Shown piece by piece: positions 20,931 to 30,235 of a stretch of 30,934 bases of DNA. The notes below the pieces were generated by a model. The model searched no databases. It had not been told where the DNA came from and saw only the letters and a program-made list of their open reading frames with translations. The translations under genes were made by a program, and so were the position numbers. Numbering within the stretch: position 1 is the stretch's first letter; each line of letters begins with the position of its first letter. Source of the stretch: Gnetum montanum (lineage: Eukaryota; Streptophyta; Gnetopsida; Gnetales; Gnetaceae); assembly GCA_015680685.1 (NCBI GenBank), contig MNCI01008985.1, positions 65,041-95,974 of the forward strand, given 5' to 3'.

Positions 20931-21864
20931 CTTTCTCTATCATCCATCTATGGTCTTCATGCCTCACCTCACTGCTAGTTTCATGTTTTGATTCAATGTT
21001 CTAGTTTGATGTGTTAAGTTTCTCAATCAGTTACCTTTGGGTTTTTGTACTTAACTTTCCATAACCATTAATCATCCATGGTGCCCATGGACTCCTTATT
21101 TTGAAGTTATGCAAGGGTATAAAAGGCCTATGCCTACTTTGGGGAGGGCCCACTTGCATATCGTTTGGTTTAGTTAAGTTAAGTTCTTTATCCTTAAACA
21201 TTGTTACAATCAGATTTTTTTTATTTACCCCATCCATGTCATCCAATTGTATGCACCTTCATAATTGTTTGTAATGAATTCCTTTTTATTTTTGTGAATA
21301 CCCCTTTTCTAGTACTCCTTTTATTAATCTTTCTTTGAATTGTATGGATCGCTTCTCTTATTTAACCCATTTTTCAATCTTTCCACTAACAACATCAAGC
21401 AACCAATCTATCACAATCATAACCTAGCTAGATAAAATCGCCGATGAGATAAGGTACTCAGCCATTATCTATTGCACTATAAATACTAATCCTTGGTTTT
21501 GTTGTGATTGTAGTGGGAAGCGTGGACTAGAAGCAGGACTGTCATCACCAAGGAGAATGCAATCATATCACTCGTGCGAGATTATTCATGACTACTAGAT
21601 CTCTTTTATCTCTCCCTTATTCTTCTGATACTAAGAGGGGTTGGATGTTTTTCGGATCCATTGATGTTCTTTCTTATTGTCATGAACACCCAATGTTATA
21701 CACCATTGTCATATTGTATGCTCAGGCACTCTTGTATTTGTCTATTTTCTTTGTGCTACTTTGCATGTCAGTCAAATAAGTCCACACACCCTATGATATT
21801 TTGTAAAGGACTTGTTCCTCTTCTTTTGTACTCAAGGATGAGTTTTCATTCAATTTTGGGCATA
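20931..21864 (+). other. Non-coding 3' interior of the type II element
   Basis: No ORF3 and no integrase C-terminal domain are seen. The stretch contains the conserved block shared with 9774-9822 (at 21113-21161), a CTCAAGGATGAG pre-PPT segment near 21832-21843, and a weakened PPT (TTTTGGGCATA) abutting the LTR. Small open frames at 21588-21867 look like chance. Confidence 0.6.
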
Positions 21865-21963
21865 TGATAAATTATGTTTTTCATCACTTTGATATTGGGT
21901 ATGTGATATTACGACCTAAGATGTAATATCGTACATTCGATATCACAGGATTACTCCCGGGAC

Positions 21964-21971
21964 TATAAATA
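21964..21971 (+). promoter_or_regulatory. LTR TATA box (TATAAATA)
   Basis: TATAAATA is followed by CAACACCTAGGTGCA, the same layout as in the type I LTRs. Confidence 0.6.
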
Positions 21972-22141
21972 CAACACCTAGGTGCATAATTAGGAGTAAG
22001 GTTTTGGTAGTTAGTAGTGAAGCTCTTGTAGTTTATCCATTTGAAAGTTAGAATATTTTCCAAGTGCCCACATCAGGAGGTCTAAGTGTGAATGGATCTT
22101 TATTCAAGCATTGGTGTATCTAAGCACACCATTGTGTTGGC

Positions 22142-22147
22142 AATAAA
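22142..22147 (+). terminator. LTR polyadenylation signal AATAAA
   Basis: This signal in the 3' LTR would end the element transcript. It is identical in context to 14674-14679. Confidence 0.55.
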
Positions 22148-22719
22148 GACGAGCTCTTTGATCCATTCCTTGCAACACTTGAGATTTTCTTTCTTATGCA
22201 TTTACATATTGTTATTTCCTACAATTTACATTAATGTTATTTATGCAGAAATTAATTTTGATCAATTAAGAAAATCATTAAATTACACAAGCATGACCCC
22301 TTTGAGCATACGTGTGACATTTGGTAGCTCAGAAATGATTAGCATTTGATAGCCCAGCAATGTTTGCACGAAGTTCAATATGTGTCCAAGAAGTGGGAAT
22401 GATTACTTGTGTTAGGCTAGATTACACTTTAGTTTTCTTAGCAATCAATCGCTTTTACTTTTAATCACTCCTACTTTTATTCTTGTTCTAGATGAGTAAT
22501 TCCATAAAAACATAAAACAATAAAAATCATATGCCTCAGTTACACTTAACCATACAATTGCATTCCACAAGTGGGACTAGGAATATAACAAATGAACAAC
22601 ATGTACACACCATTTAGCTCTAGTGTACTTTGTAATTATAGTCTGCAGAATTCAATCAGATTGCACATGAACACTTGTGATTCATATGGTTGGGCATAGG
22701 GGCACCTTGTGGCTCATCA

Positions 22720-22724
22720 CTTTG
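22720..22724. repeat. Target-site duplication, right copy (CTTTG)
   Basis: Identical to 14361-14365 on the other side of the type II element. Confidence 0.85.
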
Positions 22725-23276
22725 TATAATCTTTTCTAGAATTATTTATTGACCAACTATAAGATGACAAGGATTTTGAAATCATCTCCTCATGATCTTG
22801 TAACTAGGAAGATACCTTAGAATACTATTATTCTTATTCCAATGCATGATTAAAATATTCTTCGAAATCATAGGTCCCATGTTCATAGTTGCAATGAATA
22901 AAAATGCATTTTTATTTACCTATACACCATTACTTATGATATATTTTTTGAAATTTCTAAAAGAATAGGATAATAGTAACATAACCTAATAGTACTCTAT
23001 CCACCTATCCTCTTCTTGCTAGGGAAAAATAGAGAATATTGAATTTCTTCTAACCCCTCCTTTTGTGTCTCTGAGTCTCCATGTAGGAGTATCCTTGTCA
23101 ATTAAAGTACAATTGTGTTTATGAACAACCTACAACAATGATACATATTTCATGTTCAAAGGTCTTCTTTGACATGCATTAATAATAGTTATATAATTTT
23201 CTTATGCATCATTTTGTTTCCAGTTCAAAACAATCTTCTTGTAAATCTCTCAATAAATATCTAGTGTATGGATGAC

Positions 23277-23558
23277 TCAACTACATTTAATCAAAGGAAG
23301 TTCATATAACATATGATAGACCTCTAGCACTCTTGTATCTCTATTCATAATAACATCCATCATGAATCTTTTATAGACAAAAGTTGTATCATTGAAGGGA
23401 TTTCTAGTCTTACTAATTTGTAGTAACATATCATGAAGTAATAGATACTTCTTCTCTAATTTGGTTTGGTTTAAAATTTGTATTTTCTCTTCATGTCTAT
23501 AGTACCATGTGTTGATGTGTAAAATATTGGTAAGATAGCACACCCTTTGAAAATCCAT
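23277..23558 (-). other. Unrecognised 93-codon open frame
   Basis: A 93-codon frame with mixed, protein-like composition (Tyr, Leu, Lys, several Asn and Arg) in a region otherwise full of stops. A TAA lies immediately before its ATG. No family is recognised, and no promoter or homologous copy was seen in the window. It could be a fragment of an old gene or transposon, or chance in AT-rich DNA; chance is the more likely. Confidence 0.15.
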
Positions 23559-23626
23559 TTAAAGAGACTATCACCTAGNCAGATAGCACACCCTTTGAAA
23601 ATCCATTTAAAGAGACTATCACCTAG
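23533..23626. repeat. 46-bp exact direct repeat around an N (assembly join)
   Basis: Positions 23533-23578 and 23581-23626 are identical and are separated only by NC. This is typical of two contig ends that overlap but were joined with an N and not merged. It is unlikely to be a real tandem repeat. Confidence 0.8.
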
Positions 23627-25106
23627 GGCATCTTCCATATGGGTATGTCAACTTGGAAATAGTCAAAGCTAGTGAAGTAGATGTTATGTTGTAAAATTAA
23701 TAAACACAAACTATTAACGATGCTTTGATTTTCTAAGGGCCAAGATTATATAAAAGCTAGTGTACTATGTTGGAAATTATTGACATAAAGTCAAATAAAC
23801 AATTTTTTTACAATCAAAAGTATGGAAATAATAAATATTAATAAAATAGATTCTAAATGGGTCTCTAAGCAATAAACAATAAAACACTCAAAATGTAGTG
23901 TAACAAATGACTTGAAGCAAATTCTAAAATTATTCATAGAACAGATTATGAAATAGTGAACCAACTATGAATACTATAAATAGTAACTAAGAATTAAATT
24001 GATAGAGAAAATAAAATAGATAGAATTTTGATACAGTCTCCATACAAAACAAACCCAATACAACAAAAATTCAATAAAATCTTGGTTTAATAATAAAATA
24101 ATAACAAATAGCCAAGTATTAGGAAAACATGTACAAAATTATCAAAAAAAATATGGTAGGATCATATCTAGAAAAAGTAAATAAGTTTTCTTATGCAATT
24201 TTTTTTGTACTCCAAAAACTATTTTTTTCTCCCTTCCTTTCTTTTTTCAAATTCCCACCATCTTCTCTTTCTTTTTTTAAACCCATAAGTCTTAAATCCT
24301 TGACAAAGGAAAATAGAACATAAAGGAAGAATAAAGGCCTATTTATAGGGTGGAAGGATCGCATGCAAGGCAACAAATATCTTGAATATGTATAACTATG
24401 CATGGTTTTTCATCTTATAACACAACACATAATGCTTATAGTACAAACATAAAAACAAATACCATATCTCCAATGTTAATGAATAAAAAATGAAATTGAA
24501 TATTTTTTAATATTTGAGACACATTGATAAGGTTAGATTTTAGGTACAATATTAACTTAAGGTATTTTCTTAAGAAAGCTATTTTAACTAACCCTTCACT
24601 TAAAACAAACTCAAAATTCCATTTTGATGATGAAAAGTAAGCATAGCTACATAGTCTAGAATAAAATAAGCATGATTAAATATTTGTACTAATGTGAAAT
24701 CTAACATGCAAAAAACTTATAAGGGTAATTAGATTTCAACATTAAACTATTCAATATATAAAAAATATATAGTTAAGCATAAATAGTAGTAAGAAGAAAA
24801 AGAGATAAAACTTTTCAAAAATACTTTATTAGAAGTAATAATTTAGTTTATTATTTAACTCGTGAAATTAAAAATAACATATCTAAAAGACTTAAACTAA
24901 ATAATTAAACCTATGCAAAATTTCAAGTTATAAAAATTTTGTAAGGATTATATAGGTTTAAATGAAATTGATATTAGACTTATGATTTAAATGTTATAGC
25001 CTTATATGCGGTTGGATTTATAAATTTTTTGAATTTCTAAGAAAAGTACCACTGCATCTTTAGAAGAATTGTGATTAGTTCATCAAGAAAGTTACAAACC
25101 AACAAA

Positions 25107-25215
25107 GTTAATGATTTGAAAAGCTCCAAGTCATGGGTTTGATTTTGATGGGTAATGCTAAGTTATATATATTAGGGAATATCTATATTATAGTTATTTT
25201 AGGGTTCCTACACCA
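25107..25215 (+). mobile_element. SINE-like fragment, copy 1 (B box preserved)
   Basis: GGGTTTGATTTTG at 25135-25147 resembles an RNA polymerase III B box and is followed by ATGGGTAATGCTAAGTTAT, which is nearly identical in copy 2. The tail (about 25195-25215, TTCCTACACCACC) also resembles copy 2. The A-box side is too diverged to read. Confidence 0.4.
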
Positions 25216-25326
25216 CCTATTACTCCCCTCCCAAGGAAGTTAATGATTAATTAAGTTACAAGCATCAAATATGAGGCTTCATTCTATATATACTTAAAAC
25301 CTTAATCTATTCTGTCACATTTAACA

Positions 25327-25495
25327 ATGAGGTGTTAACTTAGTGGTAAGACTCTTGATTTGGAAGCTTTGAGTTATGCATTTAATTTTAGTGGGTAATG
25401 CTAAGTTATAAAGTTATATTTGACTATATTCCTTGGAGTGTACATAGGTTTCAATTATTTCAAGTTCCAACAACAAACCCACCATCTAGTGGAAA
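25327..25495 (+). mobile_element. SINE-like element, copy 2 (A box preserved)
   Basis: GTTAACTTAGTGGTAAGAC (25334-25352) resembles a tRNA A box (TRGCNNAGYGG type). A decayed B-box-like GCATTTAATTTT lies about 40 bp downstream (25378-25389), the spacing seen in tRNA-derived SINEs. The body AGTGGGTAATGCTAAGTTAT and the tail are shared with copy 1. It is not a functional tRNA because no complete cloverleaf is apparent. Confidence 0.45.
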
Positions 25496-25732
25496 CCAAA
25501 AGCTAAGACTCTAGTGAAGAGAGGAGAGTAGAAGTAATTCTAAATCTTAAAAAATAATCAAGTAAAATCATTAGTTACAATTCCTTCTTTCCTTTCTACT
25601 TATGTCACTTGATTATTTTTTGATTTTCTAGACCTTTTCTTCTAGGTGAGGGTTTCATCTCAGTAAGGTGCAAGTGAGGATTTTAGCTTAGATTCAAGTT
25701 TTCAGTAATAACTAGGAATCTATTACAACATT
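25496..25732. other. Flank between SINE-like copy and minus-strand element
   Basis: AT-rich sequence with nothing recognisable. The final pentamer ACATT (25728-25732) abuts the LTR end and would be one half of a target-site duplication whose partner is not visible. Confidence 0.4.
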
Positions 25733-26305
25733 TAATGAGTAGTGGAGTAGTCCAACACCCAACCATACAAGTTATGAGTGTTCACATGTAGCTTGGTTGA
25801 ATTCTGTTGACAAGGTAATGTAATTATGCTACTAATTAGTTAGAGTTCACAATCGTTGTCTTCTCACGTGAGTTAGTAAAATTGATGCATATGGTTTAAC
25901 ACATGGTGAGGTATACGATATGATAATGATGTTTTGTTGGTCATAATTCATCTTGAAAACATAAGGTAAGAGTAAAGGTTTCTAATTCTAAGTAACAGTA
26001 AAAAAATCTAATTTGGCCTATGTAATGAGTAGTCAATCTTGACCTTCCGTTCACAACTTGGACTTCATGTAACTACTACTAGGATTACTAAGTACCACAC
26101 TATTGGGTGTACCAAGTGATAGTAGTACTAGGTTAGCAAGTAGTTATACTTAAGTGTTCGAGATTAATCGTACTCATTCCCCTTAACAACAAGAATAGTA
26201 AAGTGCATAGAAAGTAAATTAGTAACTAATGAAAATAGTAAAATTATTCTAAGTGTAAGCAATAAAGACTAAGTTATGTTGTAATGATGTAGAACAATCT
26301 CAATC

Positions 26306-26311
26306 TTTATT
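26306..26311 (-). terminator. LTR polyadenylation signal AATAAA
   Basis: TTTATT on the plus strand is AATAAA on the minus strand, at the same LTR position as in element 1. Confidence 0.5.
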
Positions 26312-26489
26312 TTCATGCATGAAACATGTCCAAGTACATTCCACTCGAATAAAGACTCCATTCAATTACTAAACATCATGCTACGGGCATACACTCCTAA
26401 GTGCTAAGTGCTAAAATTAAGAAAAAAAATTGACAAAATTTTGCTAAGTGTGAAATGAAACTATGTGTGGACTGTACGTCTAAGTGTTG

Positions 26490-26497
26490 TATTTATA
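26490..26497 (-). promoter_or_regulatory. LTR TATA box (TATAAATA)
   Basis: The box lies in the minus-strand context TCC-TATAAATA-CAACACTTAGACGT, matching the post-TATA block of the other LTRs. Confidence 0.65.
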
Positions 26498-26622
26498 GGA
26501 ATGCATAGGTCTACTATATTGGATATGTGACATCATAGCTTGTGTCCCAAAATCAAGGATCCAATATCACAGCTCTAATATCAAATACCTGATATTGTGG
26601 TTGAGAAAATTTTGATTTATCA

Positions 26623-26827
26623 TATCCCCGCAACTGATTGAAAACTCATCCTTGATTTTAAAAAAAATAAGGATAGAGTTCCTTGCAAAATTGGTAGGTT
26701 GATTCATATGACAATGAATCTTATATACATGACTCTCTAATGCTGCAATTAAGGTTACAAAAATGACAAAACTCATGACATAACAACTTTACAAAAAGAA
26801 AAAGATTTTGTGGAGCTAGATGTAGCT
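26623..26827 (-). other. 3' untranslated region, hairpin and polypurine tract of element 3
   Basis: GCGGGGATA (26623-26631 complement) is the PPT. ATCCTT and AAGGAT at 26648-26674 form a hairpin with an A-rich loop that extends through nearly complementary ACTC/GAGT flanks. It is the same arrangement as in the other type I copies. Confidence 0.65.
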
Positions 26828-29594
26828 TTATGTTGTTCCAGGTAGTGGTGGCTCTTTCATTGGTTGCTTCCCCTTATTATTAGGCTTCTAAAATCTATAC
26901 TAGTTTAGTAGTGCCTAAAGATTTTCTTCTTCCATTCTAGGATCATGAATTTTCTATGTTAATGAACCAATGTTTGATGGAGTCGGCACATCCCATAGGC
27001 ATGGTAGATGTGGAAATATCTAATTTGCTTTACATACCAAGCTACAAACTACCTTCTTTCCTCTTTGAATGCTCTAGCCTTTTCATGGAGCTCATGGTAG
27101 TCTAATAATCTTCTGGCCAAGTTTGTTACTACATCCTTTTTCTAGTGGTAGCAAGCCTTTACTACTTCTAGTTCAAATTTTGCCACTTGAAATTTCTACA
27201 GTGCATCTTTATGATCCACAAACTCTTTTTCATATAGTGAATAGGTGGCTACTATTTATTGTTCTAACTCATTTCAAGGCCTACCTATTGTTAACATTGC
27301 TAAGTTAGCATAATGAAGGTTATCTAACCCCATGTACTCTTTCAAGTCCTCAATCTGCAGGTCTTTTTTTTTTTTTTTACTTCTGCCTGGTGAACGAGGG
27401 CATAATTATCCAAAAGGATTGCCAATCAAGATTCTATGCTGATATGGAGCTGATTTTGGCCTTTGCCATTTGGATTTCTTTCTTATTTATCTATTTATAC
27501 ATGCCCACTTGATCACAGAAGTGTTTCTTAAGCCTTTCATGTTTCTTTGTCTCATTTTGCAATGCAATGATTTCATTGGCTAATTTCTATCTAAGGGGAT
27601 GTACCTCCTCCAAATAGAGGATTCTATTTTCTCTTGTAAGGTAACTCATGTCCTAGTTGACCCTCACCAGTTATTCCCTTAATTGGTAGATACTCTCTTC
27701 TAAGATGTTTTTTATTTTATTTTTCCATCATGGTCAACCTCATGTTGTCAGTTGCAAGTTGTTTATTCTCCTCCTATACTATGGTAAGTGCCTTCACATG
27801 TGTATACGTTTGTGCTTCAACTATAGAGGCATTTCATATGGATTTCTCCTTCTCATCTACTAATTTTTTGTTCTACTTAATCAATCTGATGATCTACTCT
27901 ATTCTAAATTACTCAATTTGATCAGGTGCAACAAATTTCATGGAATCTCTCCTTTTAGCTCTTAGAGCTACAAGCTTTTCATGTAGTTCCAGAACTTCTA
28001 CTTCTACATACTCAGTCGTAGCCTCTGCCATGACCAATTTTCCCTTAGTAGTTATGAGTTCAAATTGTATTGTAGTGACATCACCAAGAATGTCAAATAG
28101 TGTTATCATGACTTGCCTCGTCTATAGTAGTCTATCGAGCACATCCTCATAATCAGCAAGAGTCATCGAGGTTTTGGCTAGCATTTGAGCATCTTTGATT
28201 TTAGTTAGATCCATAGATGGTACAACAAGTACATTGAAAGATTATTTGATATGATCTATGAACATCTCTACTATTATTGCTACATCCTGATGCTACATTA
28301 CCAATACTATGGCTCCTTCTCCAGTCTCTAGCACCACTTGGAATGATGCAGCATTCCCAGAGATCTGTTGTGACCATTGTACCTCTCCTCCTAACTATAA
28401 TGAAAATTTTCCACTTGCTAGATTAGTTGAAACTATGGGTCTAATGGCACTATCAATAACTTTATACATATTAGTCTCTTCCCTCATTCCTTAACTAACT
28501 GTTTCTGAAATCTATTATAGATGGCTCATCAATAGTCTATGCTCTTGCAACGATGGCAATGGAACTTACTGTTCTTGTTGATGATGCTATTGTTGTTGGA
28601 TACTAGGTCTTGCTTGATGTTGTTGTTGTTGTTGCTCTTGTTCTTATTCTTACTCTTGCTCTTCACCATGGTCTTTCCTTGATGGAGGTGGTTTGAGCAA
28701 CTAAGCGTATGAAACACTTTGAGCTCTTCTGGGAACATCATTGGTGTATCCCAAGATTTTGACTCTCTTGCACAACTTCCTGATAAGATAACAGAATGGA
28801 AGTGTTGGCTTCCCTACCTTCTTCTCTTCAAATTACCTTTGGATTTCCATGAAGCATAGTTGTGTGAGGTTGGCATTGTATTTTCCCATAAAAATACAGT
28901 ACCTCTAGCTGCATAAGGTGATAGTCAATTGAGTCCTTTTGCTGGGAATTGGTGATAAGTGCCAATTTTAAAGTATATTCTCTCCTCTAGAGTTAGTTCA
29001 TTGTAGCCTTTATGTTCCTTCTCATAAGCCTATCTTAGCCATAACTTTCTAGTTTCAGGATCAAATTAGGTGGACATATGTGCTACCCATGCCCCTTTGT
29101 TGGGTATGTTCAAAGCTTCTACAATTACCTTGATTGAGAATGACATTAACATTCCTCCAATGTTGACAGTAGTACCCTCTTCCTTGTTGTGCCAAAACTA
29201 GTAAGGCTCTCCAAGGTACCATTTACCATTTTGTGACAGGATATGCCATAATGGTGACACTTGGAGTTGCATTCGTATTGCTTCATGAAAAAATTTCCAT
29301 AAATGGACCAAATTTTATTTCCAGAATCACCATGGTTAGGATGAATCTTTCTTGAATTGCTTAGAGGTAGTCCTGTGATAATGTGAGTTGTTGTCCTTTG
29401 ACTTGTGGTTCATCTACCTCTCCTTGGGCCAATTGTCTTATAGCAAGAATGTCTTGATGATTGCTAAATGATTATGCCTCATGCTCCTCGTTTTTTGGTT
29501 CTTAGCCTCCATTTGGACCTCTACCTTAGCCTCTTGGACTCTTAGTTTCTCCTTTTGAAGGTCATCCTTATGCTCTTCCTCTTCTTGGAGCCAT
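26828..29594 (-). pseudogene. ORF3 copy C: putative plant transposon-protein domain plus coiled coil, decayed
   Basis: The ATG (complement 29592-29594) and TAA (complement 26828-26830) align with those of copies A and B; the span is 2767 bp. The N-terminus begins M-A-P-R-R-G-R. The transposon-protein-like domain lies near 29130-28700, with the NELTLEERIYFKIGTYH segment and then a LIRKLCK segment. The linker at about 28690-28560 is rich in AAC/CAA repeats. The first part of the coiled coil, complement 28109-27909, is open for 66 codons and contains the TTKGKLVMAEA stretch aligned with copies A and B. A 15-base poly-T (27364-27378) interrupts the distal coil. The C-terminal KANQ, W-D-V and HDPR blocks lie near 27040-26935. 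It has fewer stops than copy A but is still clearly dead. Confidence 0.75.
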
Positions 29595-30235
29595 CTACAA
29601 TCATTAAGGAATTAGAATTACTAAGGTTTTTCAATGTATTCTTAATGGTTTCATACCTTACTCATACCCTTATTTTCATTAAGTTCTCAAGTACTAAGAT
29701 TACAAAATTAGAAATTTTTTTAAAAAGTTACCCCATCAGTGTTAATCTCTTGATAACCCTTCACAATTTCTCATTTTTCCCTATGTATGATGGTTATTGG
29801 TCCTTAAGATCATTAATTGAGTGTTTTTGCTTTAGTATGTTTGATTATTCTTTAAAAATTCCATCTTTTATATCACACATACCTTTATAGTACCTTTCGG
29901 GCATTAGAATTTTTCAAAACATTAGCTCAGATTTTCCTCAATAGCACCCTCCCACAGCTAAGTTGAGCACTTTGGGACCAAATAGGTTCAAAAATCATGA
30001 AAATCAAAGTGATATTAATCAAGTTATGGCTTGGGAAAGCTAGGAGGTTAAAGCTTGGATTGGAAAATAAAATTTGAAAAATCTCCCTTGTTGCAAATGA
30101 AAAATGATGAAAAATCAACTAATTCCTCATGATATATGTAGCTTTTGAGAATCTAACATTGGGGACCCAACATCGGGGATCCAATATTGGTGCAAACCTA
30201 GTATTGGTGATGTGACATCATGTTCCCAGATGTCG
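29595..30235 (-). other. ORF3 leader of element 3 with U3-like motif cluster
   Basis: This is the longest version of the leader, without Ns. Minus-strand words CCAATATTGGATCCCCGATG and GGGTCCCCAATG (30158-30190 complement) match the type I U3; the core TATTGGATCCCCGAT is identical to 13480-13494. A TACATATATC stretch follows about 20 bp later. The remainder is AT-rich and has no reading frame. Confidence 0.5.

Larger units (their letters stand above)
14366..22719 (+). mobile_element. Type II Ty3/gypsy element with gag-pol, no ORF3
   Basis: This is a complete element of 8354 bp with LTRs of 885 and 855 bp and perfect 5-bp target-site duplications. In order it has the 5' LTR, a tRNA-Asp PBS, gag, aspartic protease, RT, RNase H, a truncated integrase, non-coding sequence and the 3' LTR. 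The protease-RT-RNase H-integrase order is that of Ty3/gypsy. RT phrases (QRRLNP, KKGG, CIDF, DHF.LPF, FLDGYS.YNQI) and the tRNA-Asp PBS point to the Tat/Athila side. Every catalytic domain is broken. The LTRs differ by roughly one base in eight by eye, so the insertion is old. It landed 19 bp downstream of element 1. Confidence 0.9.
21865..22719 (+). repeat. 3' LTR of the type II element (855 bp)
   Basis: The LTR starts TGATAAATTATG and ends CTCATCA. It aligns with 14366-15250 apart from scattered, mostly transition differences and one U3 length difference of about 30 bp. TATA is at 21964-21971 and AATAAA at 22142-22147. Confidence 0.9.
22725..25100. other. AT-rich flanking DNA without recognisable genes
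   Basis: This continues the flank interrupted by the type II element at 14365. It contains an assembly duplication (23533-23626), a pyrimidine-rich patch at about 24205-24280, and a few short open frames of which only 23277-23558 is noted separately. No domain, tRNA gene, LTR or other transposon could be recognised. It may contain older, unrecognisable repeats. Confidence 0.5.
25733..26622 (-). repeat. 3' LTR of element 3 (type I, 890 bp)
   Basis: On the minus strand it starts TGATAAATCAAAA and ends CTCATTA (CA to TA). TATA is at 26490-26497 and AATAAA at 26306-26311. It aligns along its length with 13422-14346. Confidence 0.85.
25733..30235 (-). mobile_element. Type I Ty3/gypsy-like element, 3' part, minus strand (element 3)
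   Basis: Read on the minus strand, this has the ORF3 leader with U3-like motifs (about 30235-29595), ORF3 (29594-26828), a hairpin and PPT (26674-26623) and the 3' LTR (26622-25733). It is collinear with 10130-14346. No gag or 5' LTR is visible. The element is cut at about 30235, where sequence of another retroelement begins, so the 5' part may have been separated by nested insertion or rearrangement. Confidence 0.8.

Noticed and set aside
25327-25400. Possible tRNA gene
   Set aside because: Only an A-box-like and a degraded B-box-like stretch are present; no acceptor stem or anticodon arm pairing is visible, and a second diverged copy nearby fits a SINE better.
28529-28741. Asn/Lys-rich minus-strand frame
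   Set aside because: It is an alternative frame of the AAC/CAA-repeat linker of ORF3 copy C.
29555-29890. 111-codon plus-strand open frame
   Set aside because: It lies antisense to the start of ORF3 copy C and its non-coding leader; its counterparts in the other copies are not open.
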